Source: Prosthecobacter debontii (GTDB lineage: Bacteria > Verrucomicrobiota > Verrucomicrobiia > Chthoniobacterales > Chthoniobacteraceae). Taken from it: a stretch of 40,322 nt of DNA. The position numbers and the translations under genes are program-made. Under the pieces are notes generated by a model. It made no database searches. It saw only the letters and a list, made by a program, of their open reading frames with translations, and was not told the DNA's origin. Shown one piece after another: positions 25,379 to 32,984 of this stretch; position 1 is the stretch's first letter; each line of letters begins with the position of its first letter. The DNA is taken from NCBI GenBank assembly GCA_945905735.1, contig CAMDQC010000034.1:1-40322 (forward strand), in the 5' to 3' direction.

Positions 25379-26596
25379 CTATGCGTCGAAGAACTTGTGG
25401 GCGCCTCTGAGGATGTCGGCCATGCGCTCGACCTCGGCGGTGGTGTTGTAGAAGTAGAAGCTGGCGCGTGTGGTGCCGGGGTAGCCGAGCTTGCGCATGA
25501 GGGGTTGGTTGCAGTGGTGGCCGCCGCGAAGGGCGAGGCCGTGTTCGTTGGCGTAGGTGGTGAGGTCGTGGGGGTGCGCCCATTCTGCGTGAAACGCGAC
25601 GAGGGCTCCACGTGCGCCCGTCGGCCCGAGGACGCGGACGCCGGGAATCTCGGCGAGGAGGGCGATGGCGTGGGCGGTGAGCGCGGAGTCGTGGGCGAAG
25701 ATGGCGGGGCGTTCGAGGGCTTCGAGGTAGTCCACGGCTGCGCCGAGGCCGACTGCGCCAGCGATGTTCGGCGTGCCGGCTTCGAATTTTGCGGGCGGTT
25801 GTTTGTAGGTGGCGCGTTCGTAGGTGACGCTGACGATCATCTCTCCGCCGCCGTGCCACGGGGGGATGGTGCGCAGGAGTTCGAGACGTCCGTAGAGGCC
25901 GCCGCTGCCGGTGGGGGCGCACATTTTATGGCCGGAGAAGGCGTAGAAGTCGCAGCCCATCGCACGGACATCGACGGGGATGTGGCCGACGGATTGCGCG
26001 CCGTCCACGAGGGTGACTGCGCCCTGTTCGCGCGCGGCGCGGCAGAAGTCGGCGGCGGGTGTGATGGTGCCGAGGGAGTTCGAGATGTGGGTGAAGGCGA
26101 AGAGCTTCACGCCGTCGAGGAGCGCAGGCGTGAAGGCGAGTGTGCCGTCGTCGGCGAGCGGGACGAAGCGGAGGGTCGCGCCGGTGCGGGCGGCGAGCAT
26201 TTGCCACGGGACGAGGTTGCTGTGGTGCTCGAGTTCCGTGAGGAGGATGACGTCGCCCGAGCGGAGGTTTTGCGGGCCCCAGGTGTTGGCGACGAGGTTG
26301 ATGGCCTCGGTGGTTCCGCGTGTGAAGATGATCTCGTCGGGCGAGGCCGCGCCGAGATACGTGGCGAGTTTGGCGCGCGCGCCCTCGAAGGCATCGGTCG
26401 CGCGGGAACTCAGCTCGTGGAGGCCGCGATGGACGTTCGCATTATCCCGCTCGTAGTAGCGCGAGATGGCGTCAATGACGGCGCGCGGTTTTTGCGAACT
26501 CGCGGCGCTGTCCATGTAGATCAGCGGCTTGCCGTTCACCTCCTGCGCGAGGATGGGGAACTCTGCGCGCACTTTTTTCCAATCAACATTCGTCAT
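25379..26596 (-). CDS. sufS: Cysteine desulfurase, SufS type
   Basis: 405 residues. A PLP enzyme that takes sulfur from cysteine for Fe-S cluster assembly. Seen: PLP lysine K224 in FSGHKMCAPTGSG, cofactor-stacking H124 in TELEHHSN, D198 in VDGAQSVGH, and the catalytic cysteine C362 in RGGHHCNQPLM, the SufS (group II) context. All key residues are intact. No sufBCD or sufU/sufE gene is nearby, so its partners are elsewhere. It sits between a ThuA gene (43 bp upstream) and lysC. Confidence 0.95.
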   Translation of the reverse strand: MTNVDWKKVRAEFPILAQEVNGKPLIYMDSAASSQKPRAVIDAISRYYERDNANVHRGLHELSSRATDAFEGARAKLATYLGAASPDEIIFTRGTTEAINLVANTWGPQNLRSGDVILLTELEHHSNLVPWQMLAARTGATLRFVPLADDGTLAFTPALLDGVKLFAFTHISNSLGTITPAADFCRAAREQGAVTLVDGAQSVGHIPVDVRAMGCDFYAFSGHKMCAPTGSGGLYGRLELLRTIPPWHGGGEMIVSVTYERATYKQPPAKFEAGTPNIAGAVGLGAAVDYLEALERPAIFAHDSALTAHAIALLAEIPGVRVLGPTGARGALVAFHAEWAHPHDLTTYANEHGLALRGGHHCNQPLMRKLGYPGTTRASFYFYNTTAEVERMADILRGAHKFFDA

Positions 26597-26639
26597 GGGA
26601 AGAGAATGTCAGTGCCGCAGCGCGGTGGCAACCTTTGCG

Positions 26640-27359
26640 CTATTTCCCGAGCATCCAGAGCGTCGTGTTCAGCAGCAGGCGGCGGAAGGCGGGGTGCTGG
26701 AAGTCTTCGGGGGAGCCGAGGGAGGTGTAGAAAGTGCGGCGCTTTTCGGTGAGGTTGAGCCATGCGAGGGGCTCGGTGATTTCGGGTTTTCCTTCGACGT
26801 TGCCGGTGAGGAGGACGGTCGTGCTGGGGGCAAGGTCGCGGCATTTGTAGAGGTGGGAGGCGAAGCGGAGTTCGTCTTTGCCGATGCCGACGAGGGCTGG
26901 GTGTTCGCCGACGATGCGGGCGAGGGTGGCTGGGCCTTTGCCGTAGTGGTTTTGGTAGGTGCCGCCGAAGATGTCGTGGTCGAACGTGGGCCAGGTGGTT
27001 TCGCCGGCGGCGGGCTTTTTGGGGTCGAGTGCGTGGCTGGCGGTGCGGATGCCGAGGACGGGCTTGCCGCTCTCGGCGAAGGCGCGGATGGCTGCGAGTT
27101 GCGCGGGCGGGAGGCCACGGCGTTTGATGGAGATGAACAGGGCGTCGGCTTTTTCGAGGCTGGCGAGTTGGGGGAAGTCGAAGGGTTTGTCCGGGTCGTC
27201 GAGGAGGAAGGTGCAGGTGATGCCGTGAGGCGCGAGTTCGGCGCGGGCCCAAGCGGGGACGGTTTCGGCGGTCTTGTATTCGCTGTCGCCGACGAGGAAG
27301 ACGACCTCTTTTCCCCACGCAGTGAAAGCGAACAGGAGGAGTAGCAGGCGAGCGAGCAT
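26640..27359 (-). CDS. Secreted ThuA-domain protein (second copy)
   Basis: 239 residues with a signal peptide (MLARLLLLLFAFTAWG). The ThuA-like fold: KEVVFLVGDSEYKTAETVP at the start, DALFISIKRRGLPPAQLAAIRAF, PVLGIRTASHALD in the nucleophile-elbow-like position, FDHDIFGGTYQNHYGKG, and a final FYTSLGSPEDFQHPAFRRLLL. This second type is common in planctomycetes and verrucomicrobia beside sugar genes. It is more distant from the first ThuA (7811-8704). It lies 3 bp after the 222-residue exported gene, so the two are coupled. Reaction unknown. Confidence 0.85.
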   Translation of the reverse strand: MLARLLLLLFAFTAWGKEVVFLVGDSEYKTAETVPAWARAELAPHGITCTFLLDDPDKPFDFPQLASLEKADALFISIKRRGLPPAQLAAIRAFAESGKPVLGIRTASHALDPKKPAAGETTWPTFDHDIFGGTYQNHYGKGPATLARIVGEHPALVGIGKDELRFASHLYKCRDLAPSTTVLLTGNVEGKPEITEPLAWLNLTEKRRTFYTSLGSPEDFQHPAFRRLLLNTTLWMLGK

Positions 27360-27362
27360 AGG

Positions 27363-28031
27363 TCAGCGCGCGTCTTTGCGACGGGTGATGAAGAGCATCC
27401 CGAAAAATGCGGGTAAGAGGATGGCGACGAAAAGTCCGGCGAGGCGAAACACACGCCCGTGCCAACGCTTGAGTTGAGGATCGTTTGTGGAGATGTCGAT
27501 GCGCTCGTAAATGACGGGGACGTTGAAGCGCAGCGTCTCAATGTTTTGCATGAACTCGGGCTTGTCGGCGTCCTCGTCGGAGCCCTTGCTCGATTGCATG
27601 GTGATGTAGAGGGACTGGTTGCGCAGGACTCCTCGGGCGACGGTCACGAATTTGTCGCCGGTATCGGTGGTCTGTCCGCCGATGACTTCTACGTAGTCGA
27701 GGTCGTTAAAGGTGCCGAAGCGCTGGCGGGTAGGTTCGGGGCCGATGGCGCGCATGGTGTCCATGATGCGCGAGAGGACATTGGCGTGACGGATGTCTGT
27801 CGTCGGGAAGCCGGGAATAGCGGCGACGCCGAAGAATCCCCTAGTCGAGGAGTTGTAGGCAAAGACGACAAACTCGCCTACGCGGAGGGGTGGCCCGCCA
27901 CGGCGGAACCAGCCTTCGGAGTCGGGGACGTTGACGACGGCGGAGTGTTTTTCGATGTCGTATCGTTCGGCCCGAAGCGGGGTGGAGAGCAAGAGGAGGA
28001 GCAGGACCGGGAGCAGGGCGAAACGTCGCAT
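27363..28031 (-). CDS. Exported protein with C-terminal membrane helix, unknown function
   Basis: 222 residues. Signal peptide (MRRFALLPVLLLLLLSTPLRA), a globular middle (DSEGWFRRGGPPLRVGEFVV, ARGVLRNQSLYITMQSSKGS), and a C-terminal transmembrane segment (LAGLFVAILLPAFFGMLFI) with a basic RRKDAR tail, so it is probably a single-pass protein with its body in the periplasm. I recognise no family. It lies 6 bp after the EIIA-like gene and 3 bp before the ThuA gene, within the ExbBD/TonB operon, so a role in envelope transport is possible. Confidence 0.7.
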   Translation of the reverse strand: MRRFALLPVLLLLLLSTPLRAERYDIEKHSAVVNVPDSEGWFRRGGPPLRVGEFVVFAYNSSTRGFFGVAAIPGFPTTDIRHANVLSRIMDTMRAIGPEPTRQRFGTFNDLDYVEVIGGQTTDTGDKFVTVARGVLRNQSLYITMQSSKGSDEDADKPEFMQNIETLRFNVPVIYERIDISTNDPQLKRWHGRVFRLAGLFVAILLPAFFGMLFITRRKDAR

Positions 28032-28037
28032 CGTGGA

Positions 28038-28502
28038 TTACGGCTTCGCGCTTTTCTGAAAGATGGTGAGGATTTCTTCTGACGAGCCAGCAAGGGCAAG
28101 TTGCTCACGGACGGTGCGATCGTTGAGGAATTTCGCGATGGCGGCGAGTGTGCGGAGGTGGGTCTGAAATTGATCTTTTGGGACGACGAAGAGGACGACA
28201 AATTTCACCGGCTGGTTGTCGAGCGATTCAAACTCGATGCCCTTTGAGCTGCGCCCGAAGCAGGCGACGACTTGCGTGACCTTGTCGGACTGCGCGTGCG
28301 GGATGGCGATGCCAAAGCCGATGCCGGTGCTCATCGTCTCTTCGCGAGCACGGAGTGCGGCGAGGACTGTCTCGCGGTTTTCGGCGGCGATTTGCCCGCG
28401 ATCCACGAGGAGTGTTACAAGTTCAGCGATGGCCGCGTAGCGTTCCGTGGCCTGCATCACCGGGAGGATTGCGTTTGCCGATAGGAGATTCCCGAGCGTC
28501 AT
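28038..28502 (-). CDS. PTS EIIA-Ntr-like protein
   Basis: 154 residues, the usual length for a PtsN/EIIA (fructose-type) domain. The phospho-accepting histidine H69 is present in TGIGFGIAIPHAQSD; other hallmarks are NRETVLAALRAREETMSTG and FVVLFVVPKDQFQTHLRTLAAIAKFL. Such proteins receive phosphate from HPr-like carriers and usually regulate rather than transport sugars. No EIIB, EIIC, HPr or EI gene is nearby. Its place between ExbD (54 bp upstream) and the exported gene suggests it may tune this transport operon. Symbol ptsN would fit, but function is not proven. Confidence 0.9.
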   Translation of the reverse strand: MTLGNLLSANAILPVMQATERYAAIAELVTLLVDRGQIAAENRETVLAALRAREETMSTGIGFGIAIPHAQSDKVTQVVACFGRSSKGIEFESLDNQPVKFVVLFVVPKDQFQTHLRTLAAIAKFLNDRTVREQLALAGSSEEILTIFQKSAKP

Positions 28503-28556
28503 TGAGTTAGTGTTTTCAAAATAGGTGCAGCGTGGTGCGTGGCAAGTGAGTTTTAC

Positions 28557-28970
28557 TCAATGTGCCTTTTCTGTGAATGCAGCAAGGTCGCCTTTGACGC
28601 CAGCTTCTTTCAATACGTCGAGCACGCCGATGAGGGAGCCGATGGATGCGCGTTTGTCGGGCGCGAGGGCGAGTTTGGGCGGCGCGGGGAGTTGCATGAG
28701 CGAGTCGAGTTCGCCGCGAAGCTCGGGCAGGGTGACTTTTTTCGCGCCGAGATAGACGTCTCCTTTTTCGTCGATGCTGAGTTTTAATGCTTCGTTGCCG
28801 GACTGCACGGCGACGGCGGTTTTGGATTCGGGGAGCTTGATGGTGACGCCCGCTTGCTCGCGGCGGAATGTGGTGTTGACGATGACGAAGATGAGGAGGA
28901 TGGCGAAGATGTCGATGAGCGAGACGATCATGATCTCGGGCTTGCGCCGGCGGCGGACGATGAAGTTCAT
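28557..28970 (-). CDS. exbD: Biopolymer transport protein ExbD/TolR family
   Basis: 137 residues. Basic cytoplasmic start (NFIVRRRRKPE), one membrane helix (about residues 13-35) with the conserved aspartate D20 in VSLIDIFAILLIF, which carries protons in ExbD, then a periplasmic domain (VTIKLPESKTAVAV..., GSLIGVLDVLKEAGV). With ExbB it forms the proton-driven motor that energises TonB. Its start overlaps the exbB stop by 4 bp (ATGA), so translation is coupled. TolR is the alternative, but adjoining TonB-like genes favour ExbD. Confidence 0.9.
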   Translation of the reverse strand: MNFIVRRRRKPEIMIVSLIDIFAILLIFVIVNTTFRREQAGVTIKLPESKTAVAVQSGNEALKLSIDEKGDVYLGAKKVTLPELRGELDSLMQLPAPPKLALAPDKRASIGSLIGVLDVLKEAGVKGDLAAFTEKAH

Positions 28971-29701
28971 TGCCCGGCCTCCGGGTCATACTGATACGCG
29001 GAGGCGATGGGGGCACCGCGTCGGCTTTTCTGGTTGTAGCATTTGGCGATGAGGCCGGACATGAGGAGCTCCATATCGGCGGCCATTTGTTCGACTTTTT
29101 TCATCAGCAGTCCGTGGGCGATGAGGCTGGGGATGGCGATGGCGAGGCCGACGACGGTGGTGCTGAGCGCTTCGGAAATTCCCGATGCGATCTTCTGGGG
29201 GTCTTGCGAGTTCTGGCTGTCGCCAAAGGCCCCGAAGACGGCGATGAGGCCGGACACTGCGCCGAGCAGTCCGACGAGAGGGGCGATGCCGATGATGATT
29301 TCGAGGACGTGGAGGCCGCGTTCGAGTTGGACGACTTCGTGCCGCGCGACGGTCTGCACGGCGTTCATGTTTTCTTCTTTTGGCAGGTGCAGATTGTCGA
29401 GGCCGACTCGGGCGATGCGTCCGAGTGTGGAGATGTCGTTGCGCGCCATGCGGGAGAGGCGAACGACGGACTCGGGTGTGTCGTGCGGCTGGAGGCGTTC
29501 GATTTCTTTCTCCAACTCGACGGGGAGCACGAGGTGCCGCCGAAGCGCGATTGCTCGCATGATGGTGACGGTGACTGCGATGACGGAGCACAGCAGGAGC
29601 GGGATCATGAAGAGCCCGCCGTTTTTGAAGAACGCGAAGACGCGCAGGTGCCACGACATGGATGCGGCGGCGGCGGCGAAAAGACTAAGGCTGATCAACA
29701 T
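28967..29701 (-). CDS. exbB: Biopolymer transport protein ExbB/TolQ family (MotA/TolQ/ExbB proton channel)
   Basis: 244 residues with three membrane helices (about residues 28-48, 134-157, 172-197). Family core: IIIGIAPLVGLLGAVSGLIAVFGAFG and ISEALSTTVVGLAIAIPSLIAHG, with the conserved threonine and proline. It is the pentameric proton channel of the ExbB-ExbD-TonB motor in the inner membrane. It follows the TonB-like genes by 6 bp and overlaps exbD. The N-terminal part before helix 1 is short. No truncation. Confidence 0.92.
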   Translation of the reverse strand: MLISLSLFAAAAASMSWHLRVFAFFKNGGLFMIPLLLCSVIAVTVTIMRAIALRRHLVLPVELEKEIERLQPHDTPESVVRLSRMARNDISTLGRIARVGLDNLHLPKEENMNAVQTVARHEVVQLERGLHVLEIIIGIAPLVGLLGAVSGLIAVFGAFGDSQNSQDPQKIASGISEALSTTVVGLAIAIPSLIAHGLLMKKVEQMAADMELLMSGLIAKCYNQKSRRGAPIASAYQYDPEAGQ

Positions 29702-29707
29702 GTGTTT

Positions 29708-30232
29708 TTAGTAGAGCCAGAAGGTGAACGGAATCTCAAGCGTCCCGTCTTCCAGCGTCTTGGCGGGCGGCGGGGCGAAGGTGATGCCACGGATGTGTTC
29801 TTCGCAAAATTTGCCGAATGCTGCATTCGATGAGTTCTCGGTGACGGTGACGTTTGTGACTTTGCCTTCGAGGTCGAGCTTGAAGGTGACGCTGACATTT
29901 CCCGGCTGAAACTCGGCGGCACGGAGCTGAAGTGCGGCGGCCCATCCTGTGCCCAATGCGGCTTTCACTTTCGGCATGTAGGCGCTGAGCGTGCTCTCGA
30001 CGGCGCGACTGCGCTTGGGAGGCGCGGGCGTCGGAGGTGGCGCGGGAGCCGGGTCCGCTGCGGGCGGGAGTTCTTGGGCCTCGGTTGGGTCGGCGGCGGG
30101 CTTTGGTTTGGGCTTAGGCTTGGGCTGCTTCGGCATGGAGATGACTTTGGGCTTGGGCGGCGGCGGTGCGGGAGCTTGGGCGGCGGCGGCGGCGGCGAGC
30201 GCGAAAACGACTGCGGCGGTGCGGATGATCAT
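29708..30232 (-). CDS. TonB-like protein with a cleavable-type N-terminus
   Basis: 174 residues. An N-terminal alanine-rich stretch (MIIRTAAVVFALAAAAAAQA) looks like a signal peptide, not a long anchor. A proline/lysine linker follows (PKPKPKPKPAAD), then a TonB-type C-terminal domain (about 85-174) with VSVTFKLDLEGKVTNVTVTE. It shares the motif E132-N-S-S-N-A-A...F-C143-E with the neighbouring longer TonB-like protein, and the same final pattern (APPP...L-x-x-G-T...F-T-F-W-L-Y). It may work as a periplasmic partner of that protein. It lies 3 bp after that gene and 6 bp before exbB. Because no membrane anchor is apparent, direct contact with ExbBD is uncertain. Confidence 0.75.
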   Translation of the reverse strand: MIIRTAAVVFALAAAAAAQAPAPPPPKPKVISMPKQPKPKPKPKPAADPTEAQELPPAADPAPAPPPTPAPPKRSRAVESTLSAYMPKVKAALGTGWAAALQLRAAEFQPGNVSVTFKLDLEGKVTNVTVTENSSNAAFGKFCEEHIRGITFAPPPAKTLEDGTLEIPFTFWLY

Positions 30233-30235
30233 GTG

Positions 30236-31669
30236 TTAGTAGAGATGAAAGGTAAGGTCGTCCTCAAAGACTCCGTTGCGGAGCATTTCTGGCGGGGGCG
30301 CGTCAATGTCGCGCTGAGATTCGAGGAGCGCGCGTTCGCAAAATTGCGCGTGCGCTGCGTTGGAGGTGTTCTCTCCGACTTTCACGCGCAATATTTTTCC
30401 ACGGGCGTCGAGCGTGTAATGGACCGTGGTTTGGCCGACTGCGAAGAGACTGCTAAACTTTGGGTCTCGCACAAAGTAGGTCCACCGAGATCCGACGGTG
30501 GAGTGGATGTCCTTTTTGTATTTTCCGGCTGCGGTGGCGACTGCATCGACGCCGTTTTCGCCGGGAGGGGCGGCACCACCATCGATTTTTGTCTGCACTT
30601 GCTGGGGCGCGTAGCCGGGGTCTTTGATCGGTTGCGGGCGCGTTTGGCTGGGGAGTCGAGCGGCGACGATGATGGATTTTTCGTCGCGGACGGGCGGTGT
30701 GGGTGCGGGCGTCGGGGTGGGAATGGGCGTGGGCTGGAGCTTCGGTGGCTCGGGGGTTGGCTCTGGCGTAGGCTTCGGCGGAGGTGTCGGCTCCGGGCGC
30801 AGAATCATGTCGGGGACGACTTTCGGTTCCGGTTGGTTGAGAAACATGGGGATTTCATCTTCGTTTGCCTCGCGGACTTTTTTGATGGGCGGCGGCGTGG
30901 TGGCTTTTGCGAGGAGGAGCCGACTGGGCGGTGGAGTGGGGGCGACGACTTCATCGATTGGTCGAACTTTGGCGACTTCCGAGACTTTGGGAATCGGACG
31001 CGGCTTGTTCGTGGGTGCAAGCTCTTCTTTCGGGATGGGTCGGGGCTGGAAAATCGGGCGGTTGTCTTCGGGAGGAGTTGGGAGTTGTGGCGGTTGAGCA
31101 TCAAGTGCTCTCTCGGCCTCGGTCTTCCCCTTTCCGAGCGAGGCTTGCTGGTTTTTGAATTGTGCAAAAGCGAGATTCTTCCCGTCCTGTGCGGGGAGTG
31201 GGCCGTCGCCTTTCCCAGGCATGCGACTGCCGGCGACGCTGTCTTCCCAGCTTTCGAGCAGTGCGCGTTTGGAGAGGTTTTTCTTTTTCGCGAGGCCGTC
31301 CACGTCCACGTATTCTTGGCGCACTTCTTCGGGGAGAAGGCGGAACTTTTCCTCCACAAGTTTCTCTTCTTGGGGAGAGAGTTTCTCCGGCTTGGGCTCG
31401 GGCGTGGGGGTGGCGGCGGCGAGTTGCGGCGGCGGCGGGGTGATGAGTGTGACTTCGAGCTGCGACTTCTTTTTCTCCAGCGGCTTCGCGGCATCCGCTT
31501 GGTTTTGCTGCATCCGAAAGAGCATTAACCCTCCGCCGAGAAAGACTACCGCGTGGAGGAGGATCGCGAAGAGCCCGGCGATGAACGTGCGGCGTCCTTC
31601 GGGCATCCGGGCGAAATCGTCCAGAAGCTCGCGGATGGGGCCGGGCGTTGTGATGAGCGGTACTTTCAT
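30236..31669 (-). CDS. TonB-like energy transducer with long proline-rich linker
   Basis: 477 residues from ATG 31669; the stop of comB overlaps this start by 4 bp, which supports it. One inner-membrane helix (about residues 28-50, FIAGLFAILLHAVVFLGGG) follows a short cytoplasmic start. About 300 residues of proline/lysine/glutamate-rich linker span the periplasm (PEPTPPPKPTPEPTPEPP). The C-terminal TonB domain has VHYTLDARGKILRVKVGE and E433-N-T-S-N-A-A...F-C444-E. TonB carries force from ExbBD to outer-membrane receptors; no TonB-dependent receptor gene is in this window. Much longer than classical TonB (about 240). Confidence 0.85.
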   Translation of the reverse strand: MKVPLITTPGPIRELLDDFARMPEGRRTFIAGLFAILLHAVVFLGGGLMLFRMQQNQADAAKPLEKKKSQLEVTLITPPPPQLAAATPTPEPKPEKLSPQEEKLVEEKFRLLPEEVRQEYVDVDGLAKKKNLSKRALLESWEDSVAGSRMPGKGDGPLPAQDGKNLAFAQFKNQQASLGKGKTEAERALDAQPPQLPTPPEDNRPIFQPRPIPKEELAPTNKPRPIPKVSEVAKVRPIDEVVAPTPPPSRLLLAKATTPPPIKKVREANEDEIPMFLNQPEPKVVPDMILRPEPTPPPKPTPEPTPEPPKLQPTPIPTPTPAPTPPVRDEKSIIVAARLPSQTRPQPIKDPGYAPQQVQTKIDGGAAPPGENGVDAVATAAGKYKKDIHSTVGSRWTYFVRDPKFSSLFAVGQTTVHYTLDARGKILRVKVGENTSNAAHAQFCERALLESQRDIDAPPPEMLRNGVFEDDLTFHLY

Positions 31670-32376
31670 GCCGCAGTGCGGAGTGGGCGTATGATGCCGC
31701 CGGTCATAATGCCAATCGTGGAAAAGCGCGAGACTTCCGCGCACCAATCGATCTGTTCGCGCCAGCCGCGTGCTGCGAGTGCACGGCCATTGCGAGCGGC
31801 GAGTAGGCCGTCGAGTGCGGTCGGGTAGCTGTTTGCCGCAGTGACGCACATCCGCGCGGCGTCGGATAAATCCGCATCGGGGAAAAGGCGCGCGAGCATT
31901 CCGGCGGCGATGGCGTCTTCGAGCGCGAGCGTCTCGAACGTCCCCGCGCAGACGAGTAGCACGTTCTCCTCGCTGGCGATCTCCGCGCGGAGGGCTTCGA
32001 GGTTGAGGATCGCGCCGACGAGTACGCGCTTTGCGGCGTCGCACGCGCGGAGGGCTACGGTGCCGTTTGTCGTCGTGGTGGCGATGCGGCGGCTATGGAG
32101 TTTGGCGTATTCGAGCGGGTTGTTCCCGATGTCGAATCCGTCGATTGGGTCTCCGTGCCGTTCTCCACCGAGCACGATGTCGGGCATCTGTGTGCGCAAC
32201 TCACGGGCATGTTCGATGGTTTGCACCGGCCAAATTTCCGTCGCTCCGTGGGCTAGGCCGGTGATCATGGACGATGTGGCGCGGAGGATGTCGAAGACCA
32301 CGCATGTCGTGCTCGATAGATCCCTTTGCGGAAGCAGAGCGATTTCGGCTGGATTGATGGCGGCGTCAAAAAACAT
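31666..32376 (-). CDS. comB: 2-phosphosulfolactate phosphatase (ComB-like)
   Basis: 236 residues, typical for the family. It hydrolyses 2-phosphosulfolactate to sulfolactate, known from coenzyme M biosynthesis but widespread in bacteria that do not make coenzyme M. Motifs: CVVFDILRATSSMITGLAHG, VLGGERHGDPIDGFDIGNNPLEY and TTTTNGTVALRAC. No comA, comC or other sulfonate gene is nearby, so the substrate in this organism is uncertain. It lies 50 bp after the prepilin gene and is translationally coupled to the TonB-like gene, an odd partner for an envelope operon. Confidence 0.88.
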   Translation of the reverse strand: MFFDAAINPAEIALLPQRDLSSTTCVVFDILRATSSMITGLAHGATEIWPVQTIEHARELRTQMPDIVLGGERHGDPIDGFDIGNNPLEYAKLHSRRIATTTTNGTVALRACDAAKRVLVGAILNLEALRAEIASEENVLLVCAGTFETLALEDAIAAGMLARLFPDADLSDAARMCVTAANSYPTALDGLLAARNGRALAARGWREQIDWCAEVSRFSTIGIMTGGIIRPLRTAA

Positions 32377-32426
32377 CGCGGATTGTTTGGGTCAGTTTGC
32401 CGTCGGAAACAAGGCGGCAATGATGA

Positions 32427-32984
32427 CTATGGAGCGGTGAGTCGCCGTGCCTCCCGGATATCCACGACGGTGCCATTGGTCAAAATGACAAGCTGTCCCT
32501 TGCCATGCACGTCTTGTCGTTCGAGGAACCACGGCATATACGGCCATTTCATCGCGGTGCCCGGTCTGTCGTCGAAGAAGGTATTGATGTAGTCCATCCT
32601 GTGGGATTTCGCCGACGTGACATCGGGGCTCTGAAGTCTGCGCTGCATGGTGGGGCACGTAAGGTCTTCCCAGCCGAGACCGTGTTGGCTCACAACGTCG
32701 TACCATTGCTGGGCAAACTTCACGTCGTCGCTCATCGTCGGGATGATTCGAGGCCAGCGCCCTTCGTTGGATCCGAGGAAGCCCACCGTCGCTACGTAGA
32801 GCCCTTTCAAGCGGGCGGTGCAAACCACGCGCCGGGCGTTTTCCTGCTGCTTCAAAAAAGTCGGGACGAAGAGTACCATGAGTATCCCGACGATCACGAT
32901 CACCGTCATCAACTCTAAAAGCGTGAAGCCTCGGGTTGTCCCCCGAGGCTTCAGCAAATTTACGCGGCTTATTTTAAGGCCCAT
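32427..32984 (-). CDS. Type II secretion/type IV pilin-like prepilin
   Basis: 185 residues. A prepilin cleavage site G19|F20 in RGFTLLELMTVIVIVGILM with the conserved glutamate at mature position 5 (E24), followed by the hydrophobic helix that forms the fibre core. The C-terminal globular part (WPRIIPTMSDDVKFAQQWYD, CPTMQRRLQS) is like PulG/GspG-type or DUF1559-like pseudopilins common in PVC genomes. It must be cleaved by a prepilin peptidase encoded elsewhere. Its start codon directly follows the stop of the exported gene upstream, so translation is coupled. Confidence 0.88.
   Translation of the reverse strand: MGLKISRVNLLKPRGTTRGFTLLELMTVIVIVGILMVLFVPTFLKQQENARRVVCTARLKGLYVATVGFLGSNEGRWPRIIPTMSDDVKFAQQWYDVVSQHGLGWEDLTCPTMQRRLQSPDVTSAKSHRMDYINTFFDDRPGTAMKWPYMPWFLERQDVHGKGQLVILTNGTVVDIREARRLTAP

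Noticed and set aside
24686..26752. Long plus-strand open frame of nearly 700 codons
   Set aside because: It lies antisense to lysC and sufS, whose catalytic motifs are intact; its composition (Gly/Ala/Asp/Glu/Val-rich, no domain) is typical of antisense frames in G+C-rich DNA.
30074..31528. Plus-strand open frame opposite the TonB-like genes
   Set aside because: Antisense of proline-rich coding; arginine/glycine/phenylalanine-rich without a domain.
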